A DNA stretch of 64,000 nt from Cryptomeria japonica (taxonomy: Eukaryota > Streptophyta > Pinopsida > Cupressales > Cupressaceae): NCBI RefSeq assembly GCF_030272615.1, contig NC_081408.1, positions 766,047,330 through 766,111,329 of the forward strand. The letters run 5' to 3'. Of this stretch, positions 1 to 12,472 are shown one piece after another; the first letter of the stretch is position 1, and the number at the start of each line of letters is the position of its first letter. Position numbers and translations under genes: made by a program. A model generated the notes under the pieces. That model made no database searches and had not been told where the DNA came from. It saw only the letters and a list, made by a program, of their open reading frames with translations.

Positions 1-816
1 CATATTCTTTTCCAAATTGTAGCTACAAGTTCCTCTTTGTATCTCATTTCTAGATCTTTCTATTGTGTTGGTTTCCAGTTCTATATTTTACTGCTTATGA
101 TTAAAGTTATCAATTTCTCATCATTTTACGTAGATCTTGCATGATCATAACCAAATCATATCCAATCAAATCAATGAAAAAGAGAACAAATGAAAAAGTG
201 TTTATCTCTTCTATAGGACTCAAGTTGAACCTTGTTCGTTGTTACCTAATGAATGGTATAGGGCTTAGAAATGGTGAATGAATAAGATCTTAGTTTGCAT
301 ATATAGGCTAAGAACCCATTTCCACCATCAAACATTTTTTGTGAAGTTGACTCATTTGGCATTATTTTTTATTTGGATGTTCAAATCTAAGTTTATTTAA
401 AAAAAAAATCAAACTTACATGCATTTATCACTAAAATTTATTGTTTATGTGCTCACGCATTCTTTAATTAACCGTAGTTTGTCTTGTTGATATTGGTTGA
501 TTAAGAGGTTAATTGATCACATCATTACTATATCACATAGTTTAATCAATTGTTTAATCAATTGCACCATTGCTATCATTTCATATCATTTAGTTCATTG
601 GTTGATTGATTTCATCATTTTAATTTATATTTGTAATAAATTTTTGTCAATTAATTAAAGGCATTACAAACATATAAACCAATTCCTTTATCATGTCCTT
701 TATTTCTTTATGAGAGAAATTGTGCATATTCATAGCTTATACTTGTTTAAGAGATTTATAGAATACTGTTCTAAATATAAGATTCTTATGAGAAGAAGTT
801 ATGGACTCAAGGACTC
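1..816. other. AT-rich stretch without recognisable gene
   Basis: No long reading frame, repeat boundary or RNA gene could be recognised. The sequence is AT-rich with short homopolymer runs and scattered repeats of the type TTAATCAATTG. It may be the decayed 5' part of the Ty3/gypsy remnant that becomes recognisable further right, but nothing in it proves this. Confidence 0.4.
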
Positions 817-1146
817 ATGGCTTCATATGCTTTAACTACTAATGTTGTTGAGATTGAGTTACATGATATCTTGTTCCCAAGAAGATTAGGAGAGCCATCT
901 TCCCTCTATCCAACACACACATTGCCTAACATACCTCAAAATAGTTCCCCTCATACTTCTCATGATGAGGATTCTTGTTCAATACAAGTATCTACTAAAA
1001 CATTGACAAATCTTGACAAGGAATTGGACCATCTTCAACAATTTGTGAGTAAAGAACACTTGTCTGAAGAGAAAATCCACTTTATTGAAAATCTAAGGAA
1101 GATGATACAAGCTAATGAAAATGATGTGGATTCACATAGTGGATGA
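817..1146 (+). CDS. unrecognised 109-aa frame, possible gag leader remnant
   Basis: An open frame of 109 codons starting at ATG. I do not recognise the product. The C-terminal third is charged and looks helical, with residues such as LDKELDHLQQFV and EEKIHFIENLRKM, suggesting a short coiled coil. It lies about 340 bases upstream of sequence that resembles Ty3/gypsy gag in the same orientation, so it could be an N-terminal gag or leader fragment. A chance frame is equally possible. No start-site evidence beyond the first ATG was seen. Confidence 0.25.
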   Translation: MASYALTTNVVEIELHDILFPRRLGEPSSLYPTHTLPNIPQNSSPHTSHDEDSCSIQVSTKTLTNLDKELDHLQQFVSKEHLSEEKIHFIENLRKMIQANENDVDSHSG

Positions 1147-1487
1147 AAACACTATAAAAATTGCTATTTATGTTGAAGTGCTTGGATATACCACTCTTAA
1201 AACCCAAGTTGAAATACCACCTATTCCTACAATAATACCCAATTTGACTACATACACATCCTCTATCATATTAGTAATTTGACTAATCCTATCAGTGAAT
1301 ATACTTATGTTCCATCTTCAACTAATCTGCCTTTTGTTTTTCAAAAGACCCATCAATCATTTCGTCCGACCACTTACCTTAATTTTCCACATACTTACCA
1401 TAATATCCCTTCAATCGTCCATTGCAATCCAACCTTTCACAAAATTACTCACATATTAATCCTACCATAAACCATTTGTTATAAAAT

Positions 1488-2450
1488 TTGTCATCTCTAC
1501 AAAAACAATTGGCCAACATAATTGAATCCCAATCCATTGTCCCATCATATTGCATAAGTAGACCACTTTCTATTTACATCCTTAAGACTCCCATCACACA
1601 ATACATTGAGATACCTTGTTTTGATAAATACAATGGAAAAGGTGATCCTAAAACTCATGTGTTGACATTTATCATTTTGTGTAGTAATTTTTCTTTGAAC
1701 AAGCTATTCTTAGAAAAAACTTCCCTAGATCCTTGAAATAAACTGCCCTAGAATGGTTTTTCTCTTTGCCTAATAACTCAAGTTACAATTTCCAATAATT
1801 GGCGAGTAAGTTTTTGCAACTTTTTCAAAATAATATTGTCATGAGTTATATTAACTAATATGGTGCATTACAAACAAGGTGATAAACAAAAATTGATTGA
1901 TTTCATTAGTAGATATCAAACTTAATCACAAATTTCTTATTCTCTTCTTAATGTTTATGATAAAATAGTTTTCATTATTAATTTACAACCACATCTTAGA
2001 GAGAAGATTTTGTTTATGAAATACTCATCTTTCACACACCTATGCCCAACAATTTGTGAATATCAACTCTAGGCTAGTCAATATGAAGGCTCTTCATCTA
2101 TGACTCCAATTGGTAAGTCTAAAGAGGCTCATCAAACTTACCAAGGTTTTAAAACCTTATTAAGATAAACACTCATTTATACAACAACATTGAAAGTCAA
2201 GTTGTAGTTATAGTACCTCCTATTGTAGCTCACTTTTCATCTAAACCAAAGAATTGCAACTTCACATTGCTTTCTAAGTCCTTACATATCAATATGCTTG
2301 AATTGTTAAATACCAATTTAATAAGATTTCCCCCATCCATCCCATAGATACCACAAACCTCTTGTCTCCTCCTCTTAACTTGAAGACCTTTTGTCTTTAT
2401 CCTTATACACTTGGACACAATATATATAGATGTATGCCTCTTTAAAACTA
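1488..2450 (+). pseudogene. Ty3/gypsy gag remnant
   Basis: Conceptual translation resembles the retrotransposon gag domain of plant Ty3/gypsy elements. The clue is a segment reading IPCFDKYNGKGDPKTHVLTF followed by a cysteine-containing helix and, after frame changes, a stretch like TALEWF...LPNNSS...LASKFLQLF. This matches the usual capsid pattern of K-F/Y-D/N-G-K-G-D-P, W-Y/F-x-x-L-P and F-x-x-x-F. Many stops and frameshifts show that it is long dead. The frame ends where a solo LTR is inserted and seems to resume as a protease-like segment after it. Family assignment rests on motif spacing by eye, so moderate confidence. Confidence 0.5.
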
Positions 2451-2463
2451 AATTCGAGACAAC

Positions 2464-3916
2464 TGTTATTCTGAGAGGATCCAGTTAATACCGAGAGGGG
2501 GGGTGGGGGTGAATCAGTACTAGTTCAACAATTTCAAACTTAAACTTAAACTTAAACTGATAAAACTTCACCAAATCAATCACAAACCAATAATAAACTA
2601 TTTACCATTACCGGTAATCACTGATATCTAGCTATTAAACTGATTTATCAAAACTGCTCATTAAGTGTTCATCAACATGCATTAGTTGAAAGTAAATCAA
2701 ATCAACACATCAAAAAACATTCACCACATGAACACCAATTTTTTCATGTGGAAACCCAAATAGGGAAAAACCACTGTGGGAATTGGTACCCACAAAAATT
2801 GTGCACTCTTTCAGAATGTGCCTTGTTAGGAACCTAGCCCATTTAGGAGCTTATAATGTTGCCCTATTAGGAGCAGACCCTGTTAGGAGCCTCCTAGTTA
2901 AGGGATTGCTATGATGAGCTCTGCTAGGAGCTTTGCCCAGTTAGAAGCAACCTGGCAAGAGGATTTGAGACTCAGATGTTGAGCTACCCGGTTAAGGGAT
3001 TTATAATTTAAGGCTTGTTAGAATCTACCCGGTTAAGGGATTTTGACTGCTACAACTGTTAGGGAACAATAGATGAATAATTTGGAAATAGAACTAACTA
3101 CTTTCTTGTTCAAATCCAATTTAGCTCCACTCTGCTACACTCTTGCAGATACACCACACTGGTTCGGCTTCACATTCTTTACTTAATTCAGCGACACAAC
3201 AAACATCAACTTTATCGACCTAAATAACTTTTACAACTTAGTCAGTTACAAAACCCTAAGACTTACAACATAGATCATCATAAATATTTACATCTCATTA
3301 CAAATCATCATATGGATCATTACAATCAATTACAATTGTTGAATGATCACCGCACCTCAATCTAATACACTTTCAAACCCTTAGCTCATTCCGCTAAGCA
3401 CTTCACACATTCGCAAGAAATTCACTCTTTGATTGTGCCAAAACATCATTCAAACACTTCACATGGTTTCAACCATGTCATCACCAACTTACAAACATAA
3501 TTTAATACACCGCCAGACTCAAAATCATTACCAGTTATAAGAATTGAATACCGGTTCTTAAACCCTACAAAAAATACAACATAAATCATAAACATGATTT
3601 TTGGTAATCAAAGCATGAGGTGGTTCTAGTCAAAGGTGCATTACAATGATACAAATACATGTTCCAAACCTTAACTCTTGACTCATCACCAATAAGGTCC
3701 TAATTCCCAATTCATTGTCTTCATTATTGGTGGACCAAAAAGACTTAGATGACAAAATAGACATGAAAACATAGTTGCCACATAGTTTTCCATCAATGAC
3801 AACACAAATAACTGATCAAAGTCATTAAGACAATAATTTCAATCTCTTCACCATTATATCATTACCAACAATCCTTTATTGGTTCATCAACACCATTTAT
3901 GCCAATCACACCAACA
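2464..3916 (-). repeat. solo copia LTR (minus orientation)
   Basis: Read on the minus strand, the unit begins TGTTGGTGTG and ends GAATAACA, giving TG...CA termini. Near its 3' end it holds the C-rich box (GATTCACCCCC...CTCTC) seen in several LTRs of this window and the CCCTATTTGGGTTTCC segment. No primer-binding site or polypurine tract borders either end, so it is a solo LTR. The flanking five bases are ACAAC on the left and ACATC on the right, a target duplication with one mismatch. A related LTR starts at 63781. Boundaries were set by comparison with that copy. Confidence 0.65.
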
Positions 3917-4300
3917 ACATCATTGACTCTAATATCATTGTGGTGGATGGTGTGAATGATAAATTGAATAAATTTGTTCCAGATATTTACTAATCCTTTT
4001 CCTTCCTTTTCCACAAATGTTGTTTAGCCTAATATTGCTAGTCGTGTAGCCCTTCATGACTAATCTAACCAAATTACCAATTTTGTGAATCTAATATAAC
4101 AAGAAAAACATAAGTTTAAATGTGAACCTAATATCACTTTTACCTCAAGTGTTATCTTAAAGAGTGCACCTGATGGACCACTATACATTACTGGTAGAAT
4201 TAATGACAAACCCACACTTGGGGTGCTTATTGATCCCGTATGTATGGTGAATGTGATTACAAAATAATATATTTACATGTATGGATTATATCAAGATACT
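3917..4300 (+). pseudogene. Ty3/gypsy protease-like remnant
   Basis: Continuation of the gag-bearing remnant after the solo LTR. One frame includes ITGRINDKPTLGVLIDPV, which resembles the aspartic protease entry of plant gypsy polyproteins, where a small substrate-binding strand is followed by L-I/V-D-x-G. The catalytic motif here reads LIDPV rather than a DSG/DNG triad, and stops occur before and after it. It is inactive. Identification rests on position relative to gag and this short motif. Confidence 0.35.
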
Positions 4301-4915
4301 TGTGATAAACCTAAAGCCTTGATTAGGTGCATGATGGTTTTATATTTGTGCCTATGTGTATGTAAAACACACATAGCTATATTTTTATATATCTTTTGAA
4401 AAATAACTAACAAAATAAAAATTAAGGGTGCATATTAGATGATATGTTATATTTAAATTATAAAAATAAGATAACTTTCATGCATGCAATGTTTGACCCT
4501 CTTAATCTTAACTATTTTAAAAAAGTCTTAGTTATTTCGAAACTAAGTTTGGAGCACTACAATTCCCGTGCTTATCATATTTTCAAATATTAATTATATC
4601 AAAGTCATCTCTTTATTTGAGTCGGATGACCTGATATCTCAAATCAATTGTTCACATTTGCTTAGAGGTGTGTAAGACAATTGAAATGTTTGCAATCGTT
4701 GATATTTTTTTGGTTGATTTTTTATTTTATTTGGGCTAGTTTTTTCACCATTTTTCTTTGCTCGCATTTTCTTTCGCGATTTTTCTCGATAGATGAGTCA
4801 ACATACGTGGGTTTGACAAAAAACATTTACAAAAATTTAGAATATAATTGAACTGCATTAATTCAATTGTACATAACTTGTTAGAGGGAAATGTAGTGTA
4901 TCAATTGTCTTTATT
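4301..4915. other. AT-rich stretch, no gene seen
   Basis: No open frame or repeat boundary was recognised. It is AT-rich, with short tracts such as TTTTGAAAAATAAC, and lies between the protease-like remnant and a possible LTR. Confidence 0.4.
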
Positions 4916-5990
4916 TGTATACACCTAAAAATGACTAGAAATAATTAAATAAATATTATTTATTTATTTAATGGTTTCATTTCTTCTATCAATAAATAAA
5001 TGAAATAATTTATTTACTTGATTCATGTGTCCTATTCTTCCAAATTGATTTATTAATTAAATATTATTATTTAATTAAATCTCATCATTTCTTTTAAATT
5101 CTATCTTGATTAAATAATTATAAATTATTTAATTAATCATATAACCTAAGTCTTCAATTCTAAATTCCACATCATTTCCTCTTCCATGTCATCAAGTCAT
5201 CTCATTAGAAAGTGGCTAAGCAATTTAAATATTTTTAATATTTAATTCTTCAATTATCCTCAACATCATCCCTAGTCAATAGGATGAGGAGGCCTACGTG
5301 TCCCTCTACTTACTATATTCTCTTTCACATTCCTACATCCTAGGTGGTTGTTTTGTCCATATCAACCTGGTCAAAGTGAGTCATTATCCACTTGTTCTAA
5401 GAAGCCTAAATCTTCTCCAACCTCCCTAAATTGTTGACTCTTTCATGTCTTGGGAAACCTATATTCTCTCCAAGTATCCTATATCTTTGGAGCCTTCATC
5501 GTTGGTCAAGGTGAGCATGATGCCATGTGTGATCTCCTTTCATCTTGTCCTCCATCTTGTCATCATAGGAGGAACATCTTCCCCCTTTCTCTCTCACATC
5601 TCAACTGATTCTTCTCAGCCATTCATTATGTCGAGATTCACTCTCAACCATTGATCTTTTCCACCTTGGAATTTGGTCTTGCAAATCTTTAAAAGGAAGC
5701 CTTTTTTCCTACATTTCAGGCTATTCACTATTATAGAAATCAAGAAATTAAGCATATCAACATTCTAGCATTTTTGAAAAGTCAACCTTTGGCTTAGCAT
5801 AGTATCATTGCGGTAGCTTATCACACCATTCATCCATCATTGCTTTGCATTATCCTTACTATCTTTATCTTAGTTGCATTGTAGTTTCATTTCATTTTCA
5901 TACCATATAGTCCATTTAGATTTTGTCATCTTGAAGCAAACACCAGTGCAATCTGAGAGTAAATATCATAGCAACAAGATCAAAACTTGA
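4916..5990 (+). repeat. possible gypsy-type LTR
   Basis: The segment opens with TGTATACACCTAAAAATGAC, reminiscent of the start of the LTR at 60949 (TGTAGACGTCTAAAAATGGT). It continues with palindromic TTTATTTATTTAA/TTAATTAAT blocks like those inside that LTR. The right boundary is uncertain and no target duplication could be matched. It may be a solo or 3' LTR related to element C, or only similar by AT-rich composition. Confidence 0.25.
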
Positions 5991-6338
5991 TAGGACACAA
6001 TAGGACAACTAAGAAGGTTTATTGTTTTCAATTTACTTACTTCACTTGTTTCATTGGTGATTTGGTCATTTGGTAGGATTTTGTAAGTTTGTGGTGGCTT
6101 ATTTCAGTAATCTTACACTTAGTTAAATTTCCTCATCAAATTATTAAATCTATCATGTCCTCTTTGCTAGGTATTCTTCGTAATACCTAGTTATCCCATA
6201 ATTTAAGTATCCATGCCACATAATGGGAGATTATTTATACTATTTTAAATTTTCTCTAGACATTTTAAACATAAATCTAACAAGGAAAAAAAATATAGGG
6301 AGTTCAACCTAGAGTAGGAGATAAAAAATGTAGATGAC

Positions 6339-8240
6339 TTGAAGGGTTTGGGATGGAGCAAAGTCAAATTCAAAGCAGAGGAAATAGTAGAATTTTGGAA
6401 AAACAAAGGTGGTGAAGATTATAGACCACAATGGGTCTATGTAGGAGGTAAATGGGTGGACAAGGCTTGGAAACAATATGATGGATTTAGGCAAAGTAGG
6501 GAGGTTGGAAGAAAGGAGAATGGGCACTCACAATATCAAAGGACTGATGGCCACCAAGGTTTTAAAAGGGATAAAGGAAGACACCAAGGAATGAGCCACC
6601 ATGGCTTGATGAACAACTATAGTCTAAGTGGGATGTTTATGGAAAACACCTCATCGGTAACAAATCGAGCGAGAAAATAGAGAAGCTAAATGGTTGGAGG
6701 AAATCCTTTGGAAGGACCAACATGCCATGGAAAAAGAAAGAGATGTGGGTTCAAAAAAATCCTAATCCACAAGATCCTTGGCAGCCAAGAATGGTAGAAA
6801 ATTCCAATGCATAGGAAAATGGGAAAGAGAAGTTGGATCCCAAATTTAAAGCCTTTGTCATCTTAGATAAGACAATGATTCCGATTTGGGATCATTTGAA
6901 GAGTTGTGCCTTTTTTTCCAAATGGCATGGACCAAATTGCCCAGTGGAACGAATTGTAGAATTGTGACAAAACAATTTTTAAGGTTGGGTAAGTGTCAAA
7001 ACACTCTCTCATGGTTTTTTCATTATAGAATGCATAGACAAGTATTTGAAGAAAGCTATTATGGGGGAGCTCCTTATTTTTTTGAGGAATATACCTTTTA
7101 CATTCTAGATTGGAAGGAAAATTTTGACCCCAAACAATATACTATATCTAGATCTCCTAAGTGGTTCAAGCTAGAAAATTTGTTAGTAGAATATTGGTCC
7201 ATGAAAGTCATCAACATAATAAGAGAAGAGAAAGGTTTATTCATTAGAATAGATGAAGATTTCATTTTTAGAAAGTTGAATGTTAGAATTCTAGTGGAAA
7301 TGGACAATGATGTCAAGAAGAGAGGGGATCTTGAGATAATAACCGATAGTGGAGTATGGATGCAAAAGGTGGAGCTTGCCACCAACAAAATGGGAAGTAA
7401 TTGCATTTTGGGGAAAGGATTTTTGGAATCTCCCTCTAACTATTAGGCCTAAGGAAAGTTTGAAGTTAGACTCTATGGCGATTGTAGGAAGGTACCAACA
7501 CATAAGGCCTAGGAAGGAAAATACACATAAGAAGAACAAAACTCTTTCTCCCAATAGGCAGGCTTTAAAAAATGGGAAAATCCAACAAATTGAGGTGGCA
7601 AAGAATGTAAATGATACAAAACTCCCATTAAGTATAGTCAACAACCAAATCAGTGAAGCAGGAGGGCAAGACGATCTTAGAAGATTAATAGAAGACACAA
7701 AAGGTCTAGAGGAAGAAATTGAAAATTAGATCAAATTTTGGCCCTCAGAAGGTAAGACTTTGGCAATTGAATGACACAAGGGAGTAGACAAGAGCAGGGT
7801 GTTTAAAAAGGAGAGAATAGAGTATGAGAATGTTGTAATATATATTCATGATGGAAGAAAATAAATATGTAGGGGTAAGAAGGGTAGTGAAAGATCAAAC
7901 CATAGGACAATGGAGCTGACATGCAACAAGATGGTTTTCACAAAGGGTAGAGAAATGGGTTTGAACGAAAATTGTGAGACATTTAGAAAGGAAAGTGATG
8001 AAAATTAGGAACACAATATTGAGGAAGGAAAGGAGATTGAAGTTGGACTCTTTGAGAATGAGGATGGACCTGATTTTTTAGATTGGGAGTGCTCTAATTC
8101 TTACTCTAAGGTAGATGGAAATTACGAAGAGGATATGACAAGTATAGCTATGGAAAGAAGCATCAAGCAAACAAAATCAAAATGGAGAAAGCCTTTCATT
8201 GAAAAGGGAAAAAAAGGGGATAAAATCTTACAAATATAAA
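6339..8240 (+). pseudogene. LINE ORF1 (gag-like, DUF4283-type)
   Basis: Degenerate ORF1. The central part reads, among other residues, SRSPKWFKLENLLVEYW...INIIREEKGLFIRIDED...VRILVEM. This fits the DUF4283/RRM-like fold of plant L1 ORF1 proteins, where a W-V-x-L...LP-x-x-x-W segment precedes a G-x-x-x-x-x-D-x-x-T stretch. At about 7350 the frame shifts; the second frame continues as a basic then acidic tail until about 8240, just before ORF2. ORF1 proteins bind the LINE RNA. A CCHC knuckle, common in such ORF1s, was not seen. Confidence 0.6.
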
Positions 8241-8313
8241 TTTGACATTGTAGGGAATGCCAAAGGGTAGTGGAAACAAATTGAAGGGGAGGAGAATCTC
8301 CTTCTCGAGGAGT

Positions 8314-11300
8314 CATGGGGCTAATATCTTGGAAATCTAGAGGCATCAAATGACATCTATTTATACATAAATTGGATGCTAACAAATATGATATAGTTCT
8401 CATACAAGAAACAAAATGGAATAAGGAGGGATCTCATATTAGAATGAACACAAAGACAGTGGAATGGAGTGTTCAAAGAGGCTAATGGAGCATCAGAGGA
8501 ATGGGTGTCATTTGGAACCCTTTAACAATTAGTTGCAGTATATTAGTAGAAAGTCAGAATTGGATGGTAGTAAGATGTAAATCTCTTCAGGCGCAAATCA
8601 AAAACTTTGTCATAACCAATGTCTATGATCTGACATCAACAATGAGAAAAAAAAGAGCTCTATGGAAAGATCTGACTCTATAGATGCAATCTTAGAGGGA
8701 AAAGAAATTCATCATTGGGGGAGATTCCAATGCTACTTTAGATAATACAAAAAAAGAGGGGTCTTCAAAGTTTGACAAGGGTCTAGCTTGATTTTCAAAA
8801 ATTTGTAGATGAAAACAACCTTTGGGATATGCAGACAAGAAATAAGATCTATACCTGGACCAATTAGAGAAAAGGTTTCATGAACATTACAAAAAGGATG
8901 AATCTATTTTTCTTGTCTGGGGATTTACAAAAGACCACAAGCTTCTCTGACTCTACAATTTTGCCATTTTTAGGCTCAGATCATTTCTCAGTTCACTTGA
9001 CAATCAACTCAGATGACCCAAAAGGAGGTTCCCCCTTTCGCTTTGAAAATATATGGTTGAGAGATTAAAAAATTGGCAAAATTAATGAAAATCTATTTGG
9101 ATGAAATAAAACTAGAAAACCACTCTAAACTGTTCATTTTCAACAAAAAGTTATCCCACATAAATCATATTGAAGGAATGGAATCAAGATCACTTCAAGA
9201 ATATTTTTGAGGAACAAGTTGGGGTGGAACAAGAATTGCATAATTTGAACAATTTAGTCATTGAGAGAGGCATGCAACTGGTAGAATTTGTAAAGGAAGA
9301 AGAACTAAAGGATGAATTGGTTGAGTTAATGGCAAGGGAGGAATGCTACTAGAGGAAAAAATTGAGAGAGGTTTGGCTTCAAAGAAGGGGACAAAAACAC
9401 CAATTTTTTTCATAGATCAACAAATGTCAATTGTTGCAAGAACAAAATTGTATAAATAGAGACGTGGGATGGAAATGTGACTCAAGCAATAGAAGATGCA
9501 AATAAGCTTGAGGCAGCTAGGTATTTTAAAACTATATTGAATCGAGCTACGCAAGAACATAGAGAGGAAAGGGAATGTTTTTTAAGCAATATCCTAAATA
9601 TTATCAATGAGGTAGATAATTTAGAACTGTACAAACCAATATCCATGGAAGAAGTAAAAATGGATGCATTTCAACTAAGCCCTGACAAACCTCCGAGGCC
9701 TAACGACTTTCCGACCAAATTTTATCAAATGTTTTGGGAGAATATAAAGGTGGACTTAACCAATGTTGTAGAGGAATCAAGAAGGATGATAGCCATGCTC
9801 GGGGCAATCAACCATATCTTTCTAGCACTAATTCCAAAAAAGAAGGAAGCAAGAAGTATAGAGGACTACTAACCAATTGCTCTATGAAATACAACATATA
9901 AAAGTGTCACAAAATTGATAGCCAATAGACTAAAAAGTTCTCAACAAAACCATCTCAAAGGAACAAAGTAGTTTTCTCTAGGCAGATCTATTGCACGAAG
10001 GGCATAATTTTGGCCCATGAAGCAATTCATTCAGCTATAAAACTAAGGGCTACTAGTCTGGTCATAAAGTTGGACATTTTGAAGGCTTGTGACTTATTAG
10101 ATAGACAATTTCTCCTATCTATGATAACTAAATTTGGGTGTGGAGGAAAATGGGTGGAATGGATATGAAGTTGTTTTAAAAATCCTAAATTTTTGGTACT
10201 GGTCAAAGGTGTCTCCCAAGGCTTATTTGATTCGTTAAGGGGAATTAGACAAGGGGACCCCCTTATTGAGACATGGACTAGCTAGGATTCAAACCTAGGA
10301 CCTTCCATACACTGCTGGAGTGCTCTACCACTGAGCTACTGGCCCCTCTTGGACCAGTCCATCATTGGTCTGGGTGTGGCTTGTTTCCAACACCAACACT
10401 CCTCTTTAAGCCACACCTCTCGTGTGCTTGGGGCTCCTAGCCTGGACCTAGATCTGATACCATGTTGAGACATGGACCAGCTAGGACTCGAACCTAGGAC
10501 CTTCCATACGCTACTGGAGTACTCTACCACTGAGCTATTGGTCCCTCTTCGACTAGTCCATCGTCGGTCCGGGTGTGGTTTGTTTCCAACACCAACACCC
10601 CTCTCTCCTTTTCTCTTCATAATCATGGATGAAGCTCTAGGGAGAAGCATTATGCAAAAGAGGTCTAAAGGAAGTTGGAAAGGAAGGAGGGTCACCTCGA
10701 GTATTAAAGTTGTAACAAATCAATAATTTGTAGATGATATGATTATTTTTGCCAATGTAATCAAGAGTGAATCAAGGAAGACCAAAAGTTTACTAGATGG
10801 ATACAACAAGGAATCAAGGCAAATCATAAACTAGAGGAATTTAGAAGTTTTCTTTTTAAATGTACAACCTATCTTGCAAAGAGACATTGCAAGAAGTTTG
10901 GATCTTAGAGTGGCAAATTTTTGTGGGAGATATTTGGGAATGCCTTTATTTGTTGGGGCAAACAAGAAAGAGTATTGGAATAATTTGATTAGCATCTGCA
11001 AAGATGGAAGCCTAGAAAGGGAAGTGGATGACTTCAGCTGGGAAGACTCTGCTAATAAAGATGATGTTGAAAGCTATATCGGTTTACTCAATATCATGCA
11101 TGAAGATTCGAAGAGCTATCAAAAGTATAATTACACACATTATGAGGATATTTGTTTAGAATGGAACAAATGAAAGTTAAAAAATCCCATTGATATCATG
11201 GGATAAAATATGTAAACCATCAAGAGCTTGAGGGGTTGGCATTAAACAACTTAGCATAATGAACCATGCTATGGGTGTGAAACTGGGATGGATCATGGTC

Positions 11301-11460
11301 GAGAGAAATCACAAATGGGTAAGAATTTTTAGGAGGAAGTATCTAGACTCAAACAATCCAGTTAGATTCATCTTTGTAAGAGATTCACCAAGAGGTTCAA
11401 TGATTTGGAACTTCATATTGGATAGTAGAGACATAATCATTGAGCATATCACCTAGAAAA
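8314..11460 (+). pseudogene. LINE ORF2, endonuclease and reverse transcriptase part
   Basis: Starts at an ATG giving MGLISWKSRGIK, the typical entry of the plant L1 AP endonuclease. Later motifs are LIQETKW, IGGDSNATLDNT (catalytic N/D region, GDFNA in relatives) and SDHFSVHL (catalytic SDH). The RT domain follows from about 9640: PDKPPRPNDFPTKFY, an INHIFLALIPKK stretch, IKLDILKACD, RGIRQGDPL, then after the SINE dimer PFLFIIMDEALGR and the active-site box FVDDMIIF, which corresponds to F/Y-A-D-D in active L1s. Multiple stops make it inactive. It continues after copia element E. Confidence 0.8.
10268..10607 (-). repeat. tandem dimer of a tRNA-derived SINE
   Basis: Two copies of a roughly 140-170 base unit in minus orientation. 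Each has a tRNA-like head: in the right copy an acceptor stem GGACCAA/CTGGTCC, a D-arm TAGCTCAGTGGTAGAG (A box), a perfect T-arm CTAGG/CCTAG around TTCGAGT (B box), but an over-long anticodon loop. Each head is joined to a body containing GGTGTTGGAAACAAACC or its variant. The linker holds GGTATCAGATC. The dimer interrupts the LINE RT between GDPL and PFLF. It is more likely a SINE than a functional tRNA because the anticodon loop is wrong and the unit repeats with its tail. Confidence 0.7.
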
Positions 11461-11638
11461 TAAAGAATGGTTATCGTGTATCTTTTTGGGATGATTCATG
11501 GCAAGGTTTTTTGATACTTCAAAAAAATCATCAACAAGCAAAGATTATGAGGGAGACCATGAAAGTGTGGGGGAGTAAAGTGTGTGACTATAGATGTATA
11601 TCCACAATAAAAAATGTTCCAAAATGGAAGTGGAAATC

Positions 11639-12460
11639 TATTAGAGTAATAGGGTCTTTACTTGATTAATTAAACAACATTTGTTTAATTGTTTAAGTTC
11701 CCTTTATCTCTTTTACACTTAAGCTAACATTAGGTACATAATAATTAATTCTTTTATTAATTATTATGTGTGTTGGTGTAAATAAATATTCATTTTGGAT
11801 ATTATTACACTTACTTAAGTTAACTTAGGATAATGCATCTCTTTGTAGTTTGGATTTGAGACACTTAGGGAAGTGTGCACATAGGGATAGAGCTTGTAGG
11901 AGAAATTCCACATTTTGTGGTCTTATTTTGCTGTTACACTCCACATTTGGTGGGTCATCCACCTCTTGTGGAATATTATATTATTTCTCCTACCTACCCC
12001 TAGTATTTCTTACCTACCCTTGTTTCTCATTGAGCCACATGTCATAATTGTGTGCTCATACATCCATATGGCCTTGCCTATATAAGCAAGCCTATATTCA
12101 TTGTATTGGTGAATCTAGTTGATCATTTTGCATATTGATGAGAATATAGTTTTGTTCTTGTCATTCTATTGTCTCTCTTATTTGTGCTTTCCATTGCCTC
12201 TTGATCTTGGCAAAATCCTACAATGTGCAAGCCTAGGTTTTTCCTTTTAGGCTTTCTTGACCTATTAGAGGTTAATTTTCTTTTCTTTGTATCTTATCAC
12301 ATTACACATTTTGGTGAATATTGAGCTCTCATCTTTTTGAGCATATTTTCTGTGCATTTGTTTTTCCTTTGTTGCTTCCTTGCTTCTCCTTGTAACAGGT
12401 TTATTTCAGCTTGTAGAGATATTTTGGGCTCCTATGGTGTTGTATTTCTCAACTCTCACA
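11639..12460 (+). repeat. 5' LTR of element E
   Basis: 822 bp, from TATTAGAGTAATAGGG to ACTCTCACA. It matches the 3' LTR at both ends. It retains the 457 bp lost from the 3' copy, including a TATATAAGC sequence at about 12069 that could be the promoter TATA box. Confidence 0.9.
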
Positions 12461-12472
12461 TGGTATCAGAGC
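12461..12472 (+). promoter_or_regulatory. primer-binding site, element E
   Basis: TGGTATCAGAGC directly follows the LTR end. It is complementary to the 3' end of plant initiator tRNA-Met, the usual copia primer. Confidence 0.9.

Noticed and set aside
7291-7698. 135-codon minus-strand frame
   Set aside because: Shadow of the LINE ORF1 coding sequence in the opposite strand.
10463-10550. Functional tRNA gene on the minus strand
   Set aside because: Acceptor, D and T arms look good but the anticodon loop is over-long, and the unit is duplicated with a SINE-like body.
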